Of a stretch of 64,000 nucleotides of DNA, positions 24,157 to 31,514 are shown in pieces. A program made the translations under genes and the position numbers. Position 1 is the first letter of the stretch. The number at the start of each line of letters is the position of its first letter. The DNA comes from Streptomyces sp. NBC_01255 (GTDB lineage Bacteria; Actinomycetota; Actinomycetes; Streptomycetales; Streptomycetaceae): contig NZ_CP108474.1 of assembly GCF_036226445.1 (NCBI RefSeq), forward strand, positions 7,812,001 through 7,876,000, written 5' to 3'. The notes beneath the pieces were generated by a model, which was given only the letters and a program-made list of their open reading frames with translations, ran no database searches and was not told the origin of the DNA.

Positions 24157-25692
24157 TCACAGGGCGCGGACCGGGTCCGCGGACCCGACGGGGGTGCGGG
24201 CGGCCTCCGCGTGGACGGCGTCGGCGATGTCGACGGCCCGGTCCACCAGGGAGGGCACGCCGAAGGTGAAGAAGAGCGACCCGGAGGCGAGGTCGCCGAG
24301 GACGTGGATCCGCCGGTCGGTCTCGCCGGCGGCGAGCAGCCCGCTGGTCGACCGGGCGACGTGGACGCCGCCGCGCGGATGCCGGACGGCGAGGCCCCTG
24401 CGGGAGAGCGCGTCGACGAGCGCCGACGCCCCGTGCGGGACGCGGTGGGCGGCGGGACTCACGGCGTTGACGACGACGTCGGCGTCCTGCACGCCGGCGT
24501 CGCCGACCAGGCGGAAGCCGCCGGTGGGCCGGGCGGTGATCCGCTCGACGCCGCGGACGATCCGCAGCCGGCCCCGGTCGGCCCGGTCGAGCAGCGTCGC
24601 CGCGCTGGCCGGCGGCATGGGGCAGCACAGGCTCATCACGGTCCGGTAGTGGTCCCGCAGCAGCCGGGTCCGCTCGTGCTCGGGCAGCAGCGGCCAGACG
24701 TCGGGGCCCGTGTCCGGGACCGCGCGCTGGAGGAGCCGCAGGCCCGGGTCGGCGCCGTCCACGAGCTCGTACTGGCGCCGCAGCCGGCCGACGGGGTCCT
24801 CGGTGCCGCATGTGGCGATCTCCGCCGCGACGGAGTCGAGCCCCGACCCGGCGTCCGCGAGCTCGGCTCCCATCAGGGCGACCACGTCGTCGACGGAGAG
24901 CCGCTCGCCCCGCGCGGCGACGGCGCGGAAGTGCGCGGCGGTGAAGTACCGGGGTTCGCGATCCACCGGGCGCTGGCGGACGCTCGGCAGCACCCCGCGC
25001 CGGGAGGCCATGAGGATCTCGCCGGTGTGCCCGGCCGCGGTCAGGTGCAGCACCACGTCCACGGCGGTCAGCCCGCTGCCGACCACGACGACCCGGTCCC
25101 GTTCGCCGATGCCGGCGAGCCGCCGCACGACCGGGTAGGGATCCGCGACGAACCCCGGGGTGCCGGTCAGCCCGTGCGGGTCGGCCGGCTCCCCGGTGCC
25201 CACGCAGAGCACGGCGTGGTCGAGGGCGTACGGGGTGCGGTCGGCGGTGTACGCGACGAGGGCGCCGTCCTCGCGCGCCAGGTCGACCACGGCCGCCCGG
25301 ACCAGCCGGATGACGCAGCCGCGGGCCGCGAGCCGGTTCAGCGCGCTGCGGGCGCACTGCTCCAAGTAGTCGCCGTACAGGGCCCGGGGAGGGAAGGTGA
25401 TGCCCGACCGGGCGTCGACGTGGTCGGTGCGCGTGCCCAGGACCACGGCCCGCGCTTCCAGCCACCGGGTGAAGTGTTCCGGGTCGCCGGCCCGCACGGT
25501 CATGTCCTCGGGTGGGGCGTTCACCCGCAGGGTCGCCGCGTCGGGTTGGTAGGCACGGCCCCGCCACAGGTGCGGGGAGGGGTCGAACACCGTGACCGAC
25601 TCGGGAATTTCGTCGCGCTGGCTCAGAGTATCGAGGAGGCAAACGGCGGAGGCGCCGCCTCCGATGATGCCGATTCTCGCAGGAAACAACAT
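24157..25692 (-). CDS. FAD/NAD(P)-binding oxidoreductase-like protein
   Basis: 511 residues with two dinucleotide folds: N-terminal IGIIGGGASAVCLLD (FAD) and internal RVVVVGSGLTAVDVVLHL (NAD(P)H), separated by VNAPPEDMTVRAGDPEHFTRWL. This is the layout of the NAD_binding_9 family, often described as hydroxyacylglutathione- or lysine/ornithine-monooxygenase-like. No defined reaction is known. Upstream lie 291 bp of visibly less GC-rich DNA that probably contain its promoter and separate it from the araC gene. Confidence 0.8.
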   Translation of the reverse strand: MLFPARIGIIGGGASAVCLLDTLSQRDEIPESVTVFDPSPHLWRGRAYQPDAATLRVNAPPEDMTVRAGDPEHFTRWLEARAVVLGTRTDHVDARSGITFPPRALYGDYLEQCARSALNRLAARGCVIRLVRAAVVDLAREDGALVAYTADRTPYALDHAVLCVGTGEPADPHGLTGTPGFVADPYPVVRRLAGIGERDRVVVVGSGLTAVDVVLHLTAAGHTGEILMASRRGVLPSVRQRPVDREPRYFTAAHFRAVAARGERLSVDDVVALMGAELADAGSGLDSVAAEIATCGTEDPVGRLRRQYELVDGADPGLRLLQRAVPDTGPDVWPLLPEHERTRLLRDHYRTVMSLCCPMPPASAATLLDRADRGRLRIVRGVERITARPTGGFRLVGDAGVQDADVVVNAVSPAAHRVPHGASALVDALSRRGLAVRHPRGGVHVARSTSGLLAAGETDRRIHVLGDLASGSLFFTFGVPSLVDRAVDIADAVHAEAARTPVGSADPVRAL

Positions 25693-25983
25693 TCGAGCGA
25701 ACCCCGTTCGATGGCGCGGATGATGTCCGTTCTTTTACAGAGGGAAATCCGATCGGAACAGGCGCGAAAAGAAATGCGGAAGGCATGGACCGGAACATCG
25801 GGAGAACCGAACCGCAAACCTGTGAAATCGGGCTCCAGTCTCCTGGCTTCCCGTCGTCGCCGCTGGCGCGAACACGCATGCGGCATAACGGGTTTGCGCA
25901 CGCCGGTTCGGCATGCGCACCGGAACGGGAAGCGAGGAGGAGAAAGGGAAGGGTGGGGGAGAGGGTGCGGAGGGGCGGTCGGG

Positions 25984-26976
25984 CTAGGGGAGCCCGCGCG
26001 CCGACTGGCGGCGCCACTCGCGGGGCGCCATCCCGTAGCGCTCGCGGAACAGCTTGCTGAAGTGCGAGGCGCTGTCCAGGCCCCAGCGTTCCGCGATGTT
26101 GGCCACCGTCAGATGGGCCGTGCGCGGGTCGGAGAGGTCGTCCCGGCAGCGGCGGAGCCGCTCGTTGCGGATCCACAGGGCGGGACTGCTGTCCTCGTCC
26201 TGGAACAGCAGCTGGAGGTAGCGCAGCGAGATCTTGTGCGTCCTGGCGAGCAGCCGGGGGCTCAGCTCGGCGCAGCCGAGGCGGGCGCGGGCGAAGGTCT
26301 TGATCCGGTGCAGCAGGGCGCGGCGGGCCAGGACGGGGTCGCTCACCGCCTCGCCGAGCTTCTCCGAGCAGACGGCGCCGACCAGGCTGGCGACGCTGCT
26401 GCCCAGGTGGTCCGCGATCGCCGCGTCGAGCCGGGACATGTTCCGCGCGGCGCTGCGGAGCAGGTCGGCGAGGAGCACGCTGGCCCCTTCGGAGCCGGAC
26501 CAGGTGGCCGCCCGCAGCGGGTGCTCGACCCCGGCCCTGAGGTCGACCAGGTGGTGGTCGAACTTCACGGTGACCATGTGGATGGGCTGTCGCATCCAGA
26601 GGGTGAAGGGGAGGGAGCTGTCGTAGCAGAAGAGGTTGCCCGCCCGGGCGACGGCCGTGATGTCCCCCTGCCGGACCCGGACCTCCCCGTCCAGGACGCA
26701 GGCGAGGTAGAGCGGAGCCGCCGCCGCCCTGGTGGCGAGCAGCGCGGTGCGCTCGACGGCGTGCGGGCCGGCCTGGACCTCGGCGAGCTGCACGGTGCCG
26801 AACGTGCCCGTGGCGATGGCCCCTTCGAAATGGCCGGGCTCGGTGCGGTAGACGCGCAGAGGGCCGCAGGTGTCCGTGACGAGATCGCCCCAGGCGTGGA
26901 ATCCCCGGTGCAGATCGGATTCCCCGGTGCGCAGGGTGCGCACAGGACCGGGCGGGTCGAGCAGGACAGCGCTCAT
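25984..26976 (-). CDS. AraC-family transcriptional regulator
   Basis: 330 residues. The N-terminal two-thirds is a cupin-like AraC_binding domain (GDLVTDTCGPLRVYRTEPGHF, LACVLDGEVRVRQGD, GNLFCYDSS). The C-terminal double helix-turn-helix contains ISLRYLQLLFQDE and LTVANIAERWGLDSASHFSKLFRERYGMAPREWRR. The ATG is chosen because it overlaps by 4 nt (ATGA) the stop of a 20-codon ORF that has its own strong ribosome site, while the gene itself has only a weak one. It probably controls the FAD/NAD(P) and aldolase genes downstream on the same strand. Confidence 0.9.
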   Translation of the reverse strand: MSAVLLDPPGPVRTLRTGESDLHRGFHAWGDLVTDTCGPLRVYRTEPGHFEGAIATGTFGTVQLAEVQAGPHAVERTALLATRAAAAPLYLACVLDGEVRVRQGDITAVARAGNLFCYDSSLPFTLWMRQPIHMVTVKFDHHLVDLRAGVEHPLRAATWSGSEGASVLLADLLRSAARNMSRLDAAIADHLGSSVASLVGAVCSEKLGEAVSDPVLARRALLHRIKTFARARLGCAELSPRLLARTHKISLRYLQLLFQDEDSSPALWIRNERLRRCRDDLSDPRTAHLTVANIAERWGLDSASHFSKLFRERYGMAPREWRRQSARGLP

Positions 26977-27035
26977 GTGAATCGTCCCGGTGCCGCCGAA
27001 AGAGATATGCAGTTGCCCTGAGGCTCGCGGGGCAT
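26973..27035 (-). CDS. 20-residue leader ORF translationally coupled to AraC gene
   Basis: A short ORF (begins MPREPQGNCIS, ends GRFT) has AAGGAG 9 nt before its ATG. Its TGA overlaps the ATG of the AraC gene. The peptide has no recognisable motif. The arrangement indicates that ribosomes reach the araC start by finishing this ORF, so translation of the leader could gate regulator synthesis. Confidence 0.6.
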   Translation of the reverse strand: MPREPQGNCISLSAAPGRFT

Positions 27036-27181
27036 GAAGTTCTCCTTTCCTGAGGACCGTTGCCGGTTCCGTGCACAGATGATCCTCATCCTGCTCCATG
27101 AGCTCGGACGCCCGGCAGTTGGATTTGCGCCAGTGCCGATCGAACAAGGATTCCTGCATCGTGTATATCCACGAGATGGGG

Positions 27182-27199
27182 GTGCGACCTCTGTCGCAC
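27182..27199. promoter_or_regulatory. Dyad GTGCGAC-CTCT-GTCGCAC
   Basis: Perfect 7-bp inverted repeat about 150 bp upstream of the araC leader ORF. Position fits an operator for the araC promoter; no regulator can be assigned. Confidence 0.45.
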
Positions 27200-27251
27200 T
27201 GCGTAGTTCATGGAACATTCACGAATGCCGGGTCGCTCCGGACACGGCTGA

Positions 27252-27280
27252 AGCCCCGTCGGTGCGTGACCGAAGGGGCT
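27252..27280. terminator. Hairpin downstream of the SDR gene
   Basis: AGCCCC-GT-CGGT, loop GCGTG, ACCG-AA-GGGGCT. An interrupted 10-bp stem about 140 nt past the SDR stop, before the araC promoter region. Confidence 0.6.
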
Positions 27281-27420
27281 CTTGCTTTCCTGTGCGGGCA
27301 TGTCCGGGCATGCACGGGACGCGTTCAGAGCGTGTTCCCGGGCGGTCCCGAGGCGCGGAGGCCGGAAAGGCCGTCTTGACGGCGGGGGCCGGGCGGCGCG
27401 TACGGCCGTCCGGACAGGCC

Positions 27421-28086
27421 CTATCGCGCCACCGGTACGCCGCCGTGCACGACCTCGCGCTCCCAGCCGTCCCGGGGCTGGCCGTGCAGGCGCCAGTAGT
27501 GCTCGGCGATGTCGTCCGGGTCGTACGCCGTCCCGGGCGCCACGGCCCCGGGGACGGTCACCGAGGCCACGTGGACCCCGGCCGGACCGTACTGCGCGTC
27601 GAGCAGGTCGACCAGGGTCCGGACGCCGAATTTTCCGAGGCCCAGGCTTACCCAGCCCGGGTTGATCCGGGGCATTCCGCCCGTGACCAGGATTGTTCCG
27701 CGCCCCCGCTCGGCCATGCCGGGGGCCACGTGGCTCGCCGTGGTGAGCGCGCCCACCACGTTCACGGCCCAGGCGTCCAGCTGCCCCCGCGCGTCGAGCT
27801 CCCCCGGGCCGTCGCGCCGGATGAGAGCGGCGTTGTAGACGGCCACCTCGACCGGCCCGAGTTCCTCCCCGACCGTGTCGAGGGCGGCCCGCAGCCCTTC
27901 CTCGTCCGTGCTGTCGGCGGTCAGGGCCAGTACCCTGCCGCCGTCCCGCCCGATCTCCCCGGCGATCCGCGCCACGGTCTCCTTCGTCCGCGCGATCACG
28001 GCGACGGCATACCCCTCCCGGGCGAACCGTGCGGCCACGGCCTTCCCGATCCCCGGCCCGGCACCGACCACTACTGCTGTGGACAC
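27421..28086 (-). CDS. Atypical SDR-family protein
   Basis: 221 residues. N-terminal cofactor motif VVVGAGPGIGKAVAARF is intact, as is VAVYNAALIRRDGP (NNAG equivalent). The usual catalytic Ser and YxxxK are not evident: the expected position reads TGGMPRINPGWVSLGLGKFG, with the lysine kept and Leu where Tyr is expected. It may be a binding or alternative-chemistry member rather than a classical dehydrogenase. Start GTG with AAGGGAG 5 nt upstream; a longer reading to 28173 lacks support. Confidence 0.82.
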   Translation of the reverse strand: MSTAVVVGAGPGIGKAVAARFAREGYAVAVIARTKETVARIAGEIGRDGGRVLALTADSTDEEGLRAALDTVGEELGPVEVAVYNAALIRRDGPGELDARGQLDAWAVNVVGALTTASHVAPGMAERGRGTILVTGGMPRINPGWVSLGLGKFGVRTLVDLLDAQYGPAGVHVASVTVPGAVAPGTAYDPDDIAEHYWRLHGQPRDGWEREVVHGGVPVAR

Positions 28087-28227
28087 CACAACTCCCTTGT
28101 TCCAGCGAACGGTTACGGGCGGAGCGTACGACGATCTTCGACCCGGTCGCCGCCCTCCACGGGCAGGATCCACTCGCGCGAGCGAACGGCGGACACGGAG
28201 CGTGACGGCGGCCCGTGGAGGTGTTCG

Positions 28228-29244
28228 CTACCGCTCCTTTCGCAGCTCCACGACGTACGCCGCGGTCAGCGCGACGGACCGGTCCTCGTCGTGCGACAGC
28301 TCCGCGAGGGCGCGTGACGCCGTCTCACCGGGGATGTCCGCGAGGGCCTGCGCCAGCCGCCGGCGCGCGGACGCCCGGTCGGTGCCGTGGGCGAGGTGGC
28401 CGACCAGCCGATCCACGAGCCCGGCGGCGATCTCGTCCGCCGACTCGGGGCGGCTCGCCAGCGCGCTCAGCGCGTCGGCCGCGTCGACGTCGTTCGCCGC
28501 GTCGACGATCATGTCGATGAGCGTCGGGACCGCGTCGGCCAGACCACGCGCCCCGAGCGCCAGCGCCGCGTACCTGCGGACCACGACATCGGGGTGCGCG
28601 AGCGCGTCCCGCAGCAGGGCGGTCGCCTCGTCGTCCGGGATCTCGGCGAGGGACCGGACGGCACGCTCCCGCACCGCGGCCACCGGTGAGCCGAGGCCCT
28701 CCGCCAGGAGCGCGGATCCGCCCTCCACCCCCTGCGCCAGCGCCCATCGCAGGGCGCCCGCGACGTTCGGGTCCGTCTCGCTCAGGGCCGCCTCGACCAA
28801 CGCCTCCACGGGGACAGGCGCCCCCTCGACCGAGGACAGGGCCGCGCGCTGCCGCGTCCCGGCGCTCTTCGACCCGAGCGCCTGGAGGAGGGTGACGCTC
28901 CGGAGGACGTCCTCCCAGCCGGCGGGTTCGGCGGCGCCGATCCGGCGGAGCCGCGTGAGCAGCTCCGTCTCCGCCGCGATTCGCTCCCGCGTCTGACGGA
29001 TGAGGTCGTCGACGAGCTCCGAGGGCGCGAAGCCGGGATCGTCGAGCGCACGCCCCACCTCACGCAGCGAAAGCCCCAGCGACCGCAGGCTCTCGATGTG
29101 GAAGATCCGCCGGATGTCCTCGCCCGAGTACTCGCGATAGCCGCCGTCGGTACGCCCCGTCGGCCGCACGAGGCCGAGCGAGTCGTAATGCCTGAGCATG
29201 CGAGCGCTGACCCCGGACCGCCGTGCCACCTCACCGATCAGCAT
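28228..29244 (-). CDS. MerR-family regulator fused to HEAT repeats
   Basis: 338 residues. Residues 1-70 are a MerR winged helix (LIGEVARRSGVSARMLRHYDSLGLVRPTGRTDGGYREYSGEDI), followed by a coiled coil (residues 75-110) and, instead of a small ligand domain, helical HEAT-like repeats over residues 130-338 (ALRWALAQG, AVRERAVRSLAEIPDDEAT, VVVRRYAALALGARG). HEAT repeats normally bind proteins or peptides. It is coupled in an operon with another HEAT-repeat protein 18 nt upstream, and the operon promoter has MerR geometry. Confidence 0.88.
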   Translation of the reverse strand: MLIGEVARRSGVSARMLRHYDSLGLVRPTGRTDGGYREYSGEDIRRIFHIESLRSLGLSLREVGRALDDPGFAPSELVDDLIRQTRERIAAETELLTRLRRIGAAEPAGWEDVLRSVTLLQALGSKSAGTRQRAALSSVEGAPVPVEALVEAALSETDPNVAGALRWALAQGVEGGSALLAEGLGSPVAAVRERAVRSLAEIPDDEATALLRDALAHPDVVVRRYAALALGARGLADAVPTLIDMIVDAANDVDAADALSALASRPESADEIAAGLVDRLVGHLAHGTDRASARRRLAQALADIPGETASRALAELSHDEDRSVALTAAYVVELRKER

Positions 29245-29262
29245 GGCCTGTCACTCCCCTTG

Positions 29263-29955
29263 TCACTCCTCCTGGCCGGTCGTGCCGAGGGCAACGATGC
29301 GCTTCGCCTCCTCGATCGCGAAATCGAATCCGGCATCCGGGTCGCGCGCCAGCCGCTCCGTGGCGATCGCGTGCCGGCGCCGGTGGGGGTCCGGGTCCTC
29401 CATCGTGTCGCGCAGGGCCGGCAGGGCCGCGTCGCCGAGCGCGATCAGCGCCCGGCTGAGGCTCAACCGCGTCTCGCGTCCGCCGCGCCCGAACTGCGTC
29501 GCCAGCGCTCCGGCCAGCTCGGCCTCCCGGCCCTCGGGCACGAGCGCGACCGCCGCCCGCCAGGCGCACTTCGCCACCTCGTCGTCGGCGTCGGTCAGCA
29601 GCGCCCGCGTGATCGCCGGCCACGCCCCCCGGTCCCCGATCTTCGACAGGGTGTGCAGCGCCTGGCTCCGTGCCTGACCGTGCTCCGAGCGGAGTTCGCC
29701 GACGAGTGCGGGGACCGTCACCGCCGCCGGGTGACGGGTGAGCGCCCAGGTGAGCATCTCGCGGACGGAGAAGTCGGGCTCGGTCGCGCAGTGTCCGACG
29801 AGGGTGTCGACGCACCGCGGATCCGGGCTCGTACCCACCGCCAGCGCCGCCCGCAGCCGTACCGACGAGCTGCTGTGCTCCAGCCCTCGGACGGCTCGTG
29901 TCGTGATCGCGTTCGTGTTCGTGTTCGTCTGCGCGGTGTCTTTCCGCTCGGTCAT
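29263..29955 (-). CDS. HEAT-repeat protein
   Basis: 230 residues of tandem helical repeats: VRLRAALAVGTSPDPRCVDTL, SVREMLTWALTRHPAAVTVPAL, ARSQALHTLSKIGDRGAWPAI and EVAKCAWRAAVALVPEGREA. The polar N-terminus has an Asn-Thr repeat from hexamer DNA repeats. The ATG has GAGGAGG 9 nt upstream. It is the first gene of an operon with the MerR-HEAT regulator, with which it shares fold and probably ancestry; a regulator-modulator pair is plausible. Confidence 0.85.
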   Translation of the reverse strand: MTERKDTAQTNTNTNAITTRAVRGLEHSSSSVRLRAALAVGTSPDPRCVDTLVGHCATEPDFSVREMLTWALTRHPAAVTVPALVGELRSEHGQARSQALHTLSKIGDRGAWPAITRALLTDADDEVAKCAWRAAVALVPEGREAELAGALATQFGRGGRETRLSLSRALIALGDAALPALRDTMEDPDPHRRRHAIATERLARDPDAGFDFAIEEAKRIVALGTTGQEE

Positions 29956-29976
29956 CGGGACCACCTCCTCGGCCCC

Positions 29977-30007
29977 ACTGAAGGCCTTGTCACGGTGTCA
30001 AGGTCAA
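29977..30007 (-). promoter_or_regulatory. MerR-type promoter of the HEAT/MerR operon
   Basis: Read leftward: -35 TTGACC (30007-30002), 19-bp spacer, -10 TTCAGT (29982-29977). The near-perfect dyad CCTTGACACCGTGACAAGG (29985-30003) fills the spacer. The layout strongly suggests activation by the MerR-HEAT protein. Confidence 0.8.
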
Positions 30008-30036
30008 GCGGGGCCGCGCGGCGAGCTCGTGCCGGG

Positions 30037-31377
30037 TCAGACGCGGTCCTGGAGGGCGGCCTGCCAGGCGGGGGCGGGGATGCTGGGCCGGGGCTCGGGG
30101 CTGCGGCCGCCCCGGGCGAAGAAGTCGGCCAGCGGCAGGAGCGCCGCGCCGACGGTGACGGCCTGGGGGCCGAGGGTGCCCAGGCCGATGCTCGTACGGC
30201 TCGCCGGGTAGCGGAGCGCGTACTCGCCGGCGTACCGGTGCACGGTGTGGAGGAAGCGGGTGCCGAGCTGGAGGCCCGCCCAGCCGCCGACGAGGATCCG
30301 CTCGGGCTGGAAGAGGTTGATGAGGTCGGCGAAGCCCGCGCCGAGGTACTCGGCGGTCTCCTCCAGGACGGCGAGTGCCGTGGTGTCGGGTTCCGTTCCC
30401 GGGTCGGCGGGGTAGGCGGCGGCGAGCATCGCGGTGAGCGCGGTCTCCTCGTCCGCTCCGGCCGGGGGCAGCCCGCCGGCTTCGCGCCACCGTGCCAGGA
30501 GTGCCTCGGCGCCGGCGTACGCCTCCAGGCAGCCGTGCGAGCCGCAGCGGCAGCGCCGCCCCCGGACCCGTACGGTCAGGTGTCCCCATTCGAGCGCGCG
30601 GCCGGGTTCCATCGGGTCGGCGACGGAGCAGGCGCCGACGCCGGAGCCGAAGAGGACGACGACGGCGCTGCGGGCGCCGCGTCCGGCGCCGAACCACATC
30701 TCGGCCTGGCCGAGGGTCTTGGCGCCGTTGTCGATCCAGTACGGGACGGTCTCGGGCAGGTCGACGGCCCGGCGCAGGAGGCGTTCCAGGGGGACGGTGT
30801 CCCAGCCGATGGTCTGGCCGTGGACGACGGCGCCGACGTCGTCGTTGCAGCGGTCGACGATGCCGGGGACCCCGACGCCGACGCCGAGGAGGCGCTCGAC
30901 GGGGACGTCCGCCGCCCGCAGCACCTCGGTGATGCCGTCGCGCAGGTGGCCGACGACGAGGTCGACGTCGTAGCGCTCGGTGCGGGGCCCGGAGCTGGCC
31001 AGGGCCCGCTCCGTGCGGGCGAGTTCGGTGAGGGTGAGGTCGAAGAGCTCGATCCTGATCCGGGTCTCGCCGATGTCGACGCCGATCATGAATCCGCTGT
31101 CCGGGGTGATGCGCAGGAGGGTACGGGGGCGTCCGCCGGCCGAGTCGACGCTGCCGGCCTCCTCGACCAGGCCCTCCGCGAGGAGCTCGGCGACGACGTT
31201 GCTGACGGAGCCGGAGCTCAGGCCGGTCGCGGGGCCGAGCATGAGGCGGCTCTTCGGCCCGTCGAAGTACAGCCTGCGCAGAACGGCGGTGCGGTTCTCA
31301 CGCCGCAGGTCACGCACCGTGCGGCCACTTCTCGCGTGCACTTGGGTCCCCGTCTCTGAAGTCGTTCGTTGCAACAT
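30037..31377 (-). CDS. ROK-family transcriptional repressor
   Basis: 446 residues. N-terminal winged helix (LRRLYFDGPKSRLMLGPATGLSSGSVSNVVAELL), then an ASKHA sugar-kinase fold: GVDIGETRIRIELFD, VGVPGIVD, VLFGSGVGACSV, ALEWGHLTVRVRG and the zinc motif CRCGSHGCLEAYAG. ROK repressors of this type bind sugars or sugar phosphates. It diverges from a CUT1 sugar importer and very likely represses it. An alternative GTG start lies 36 nt inside the ORF with a better ribosome site (GGGGA). Confidence 0.92.
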   Translation of the reverse strand: MLQRTTSETGTQVHARSGRTVRDLRRENRTAVLRRLYFDGPKSRLMLGPATGLSSGSVSNVVAELLAEGLVEEAGSVDSAGGRPRTLLRITPDSGFMIGVDIGETRIRIELFDLTLTELARTERALASSGPRTERYDVDLVVGHLRDGITEVLRAADVPVERLLGVGVGVPGIVDRCNDDVGAVVHGQTIGWDTVPLERLLRRAVDLPETVPYWIDNGAKTLGQAEMWFGAGRGARSAVVVLFGSGVGACSVADPMEPGRALEWGHLTVRVRGRRCRCGSHGCLEAYAGAEALLARWREAGGLPPAGADEETALTAMLAAAYPADPGTEPDTTALAVLEETAEYLGAGFADLINLFQPERILVGGWAGLQLGTRFLHTVHRYAGEYALRYPASRTSIGLGTLGPQAVTVGAALLPLADFFARGGRSPEPRPSIPAPAWQAALQDRV

Positions 31378-31448
31378 ACCCGCAGTACAGGCCTTGACGC
31401 GACCTTCCCGTGGGGTTTAACTCACATCCTAAATTAAGCCGATGTCAC

Positions 31449-31471
31449 GGAGAGCGGTCCAGGCGCTCTCC
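31449..31471. promoter_or_regulatory. Inverted repeat GGAGAGCG-N7-CGCTCTCC in ABC operon leader
   Basis: Perfect 8-bp arms with a 7-nt centre, 44 nt before the binding-protein start. Each arm equals a half of the LacI-type palindrome at 38603-38616, hinting at shared control, but the added 7-nt centre is not standard for LacI operators. AT-richer DNA just upstream (TTTAACTCACATCCTAAATT near 31415) is a candidate ROK site or promoter. Confidence 0.5.
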
Positions 31472-31514
31472 TCGTTCGGCATCCCCGTCATCCCCCCGAA
31501 AGGGCCCAGGAGCC

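Larger units (their letters stand above)
27036..27420. other. 385-bp non-coding stretch upstream of the araC leader
   Basis: Contains the leader ribosome site, a perfect dyad at 27182-27199, and a hairpin at 27252-27280 that ends the SDR transcript. Both strands have short open frames (for example 27086-27301 minus and 27098-27379 plus), but none has a good ribosome site or recognisable product. Confidence 0.7.

Noticed and set aside
25623..25901. 92-residue minus-strand ORF overlapping the FAD/NAD(P) gene start
   Set aside because: No ribosome site and Arg/Ser-rich composition; more likely the promoter region read in the wrong frame.
23240..27076. 1,278-residue continuous minus-strand frame
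   Set aside because: Only its last 270 codons (class II aldolase) have protein-like composition; the rest is the wrong frame of the FAD/NAD(P) and AraC genes.
27098..27379. 93-residue plus-strand ORF upstream of araC
   Set aside because: No ribosome site or recognisable motif; it crosses a hairpin and a dyad.
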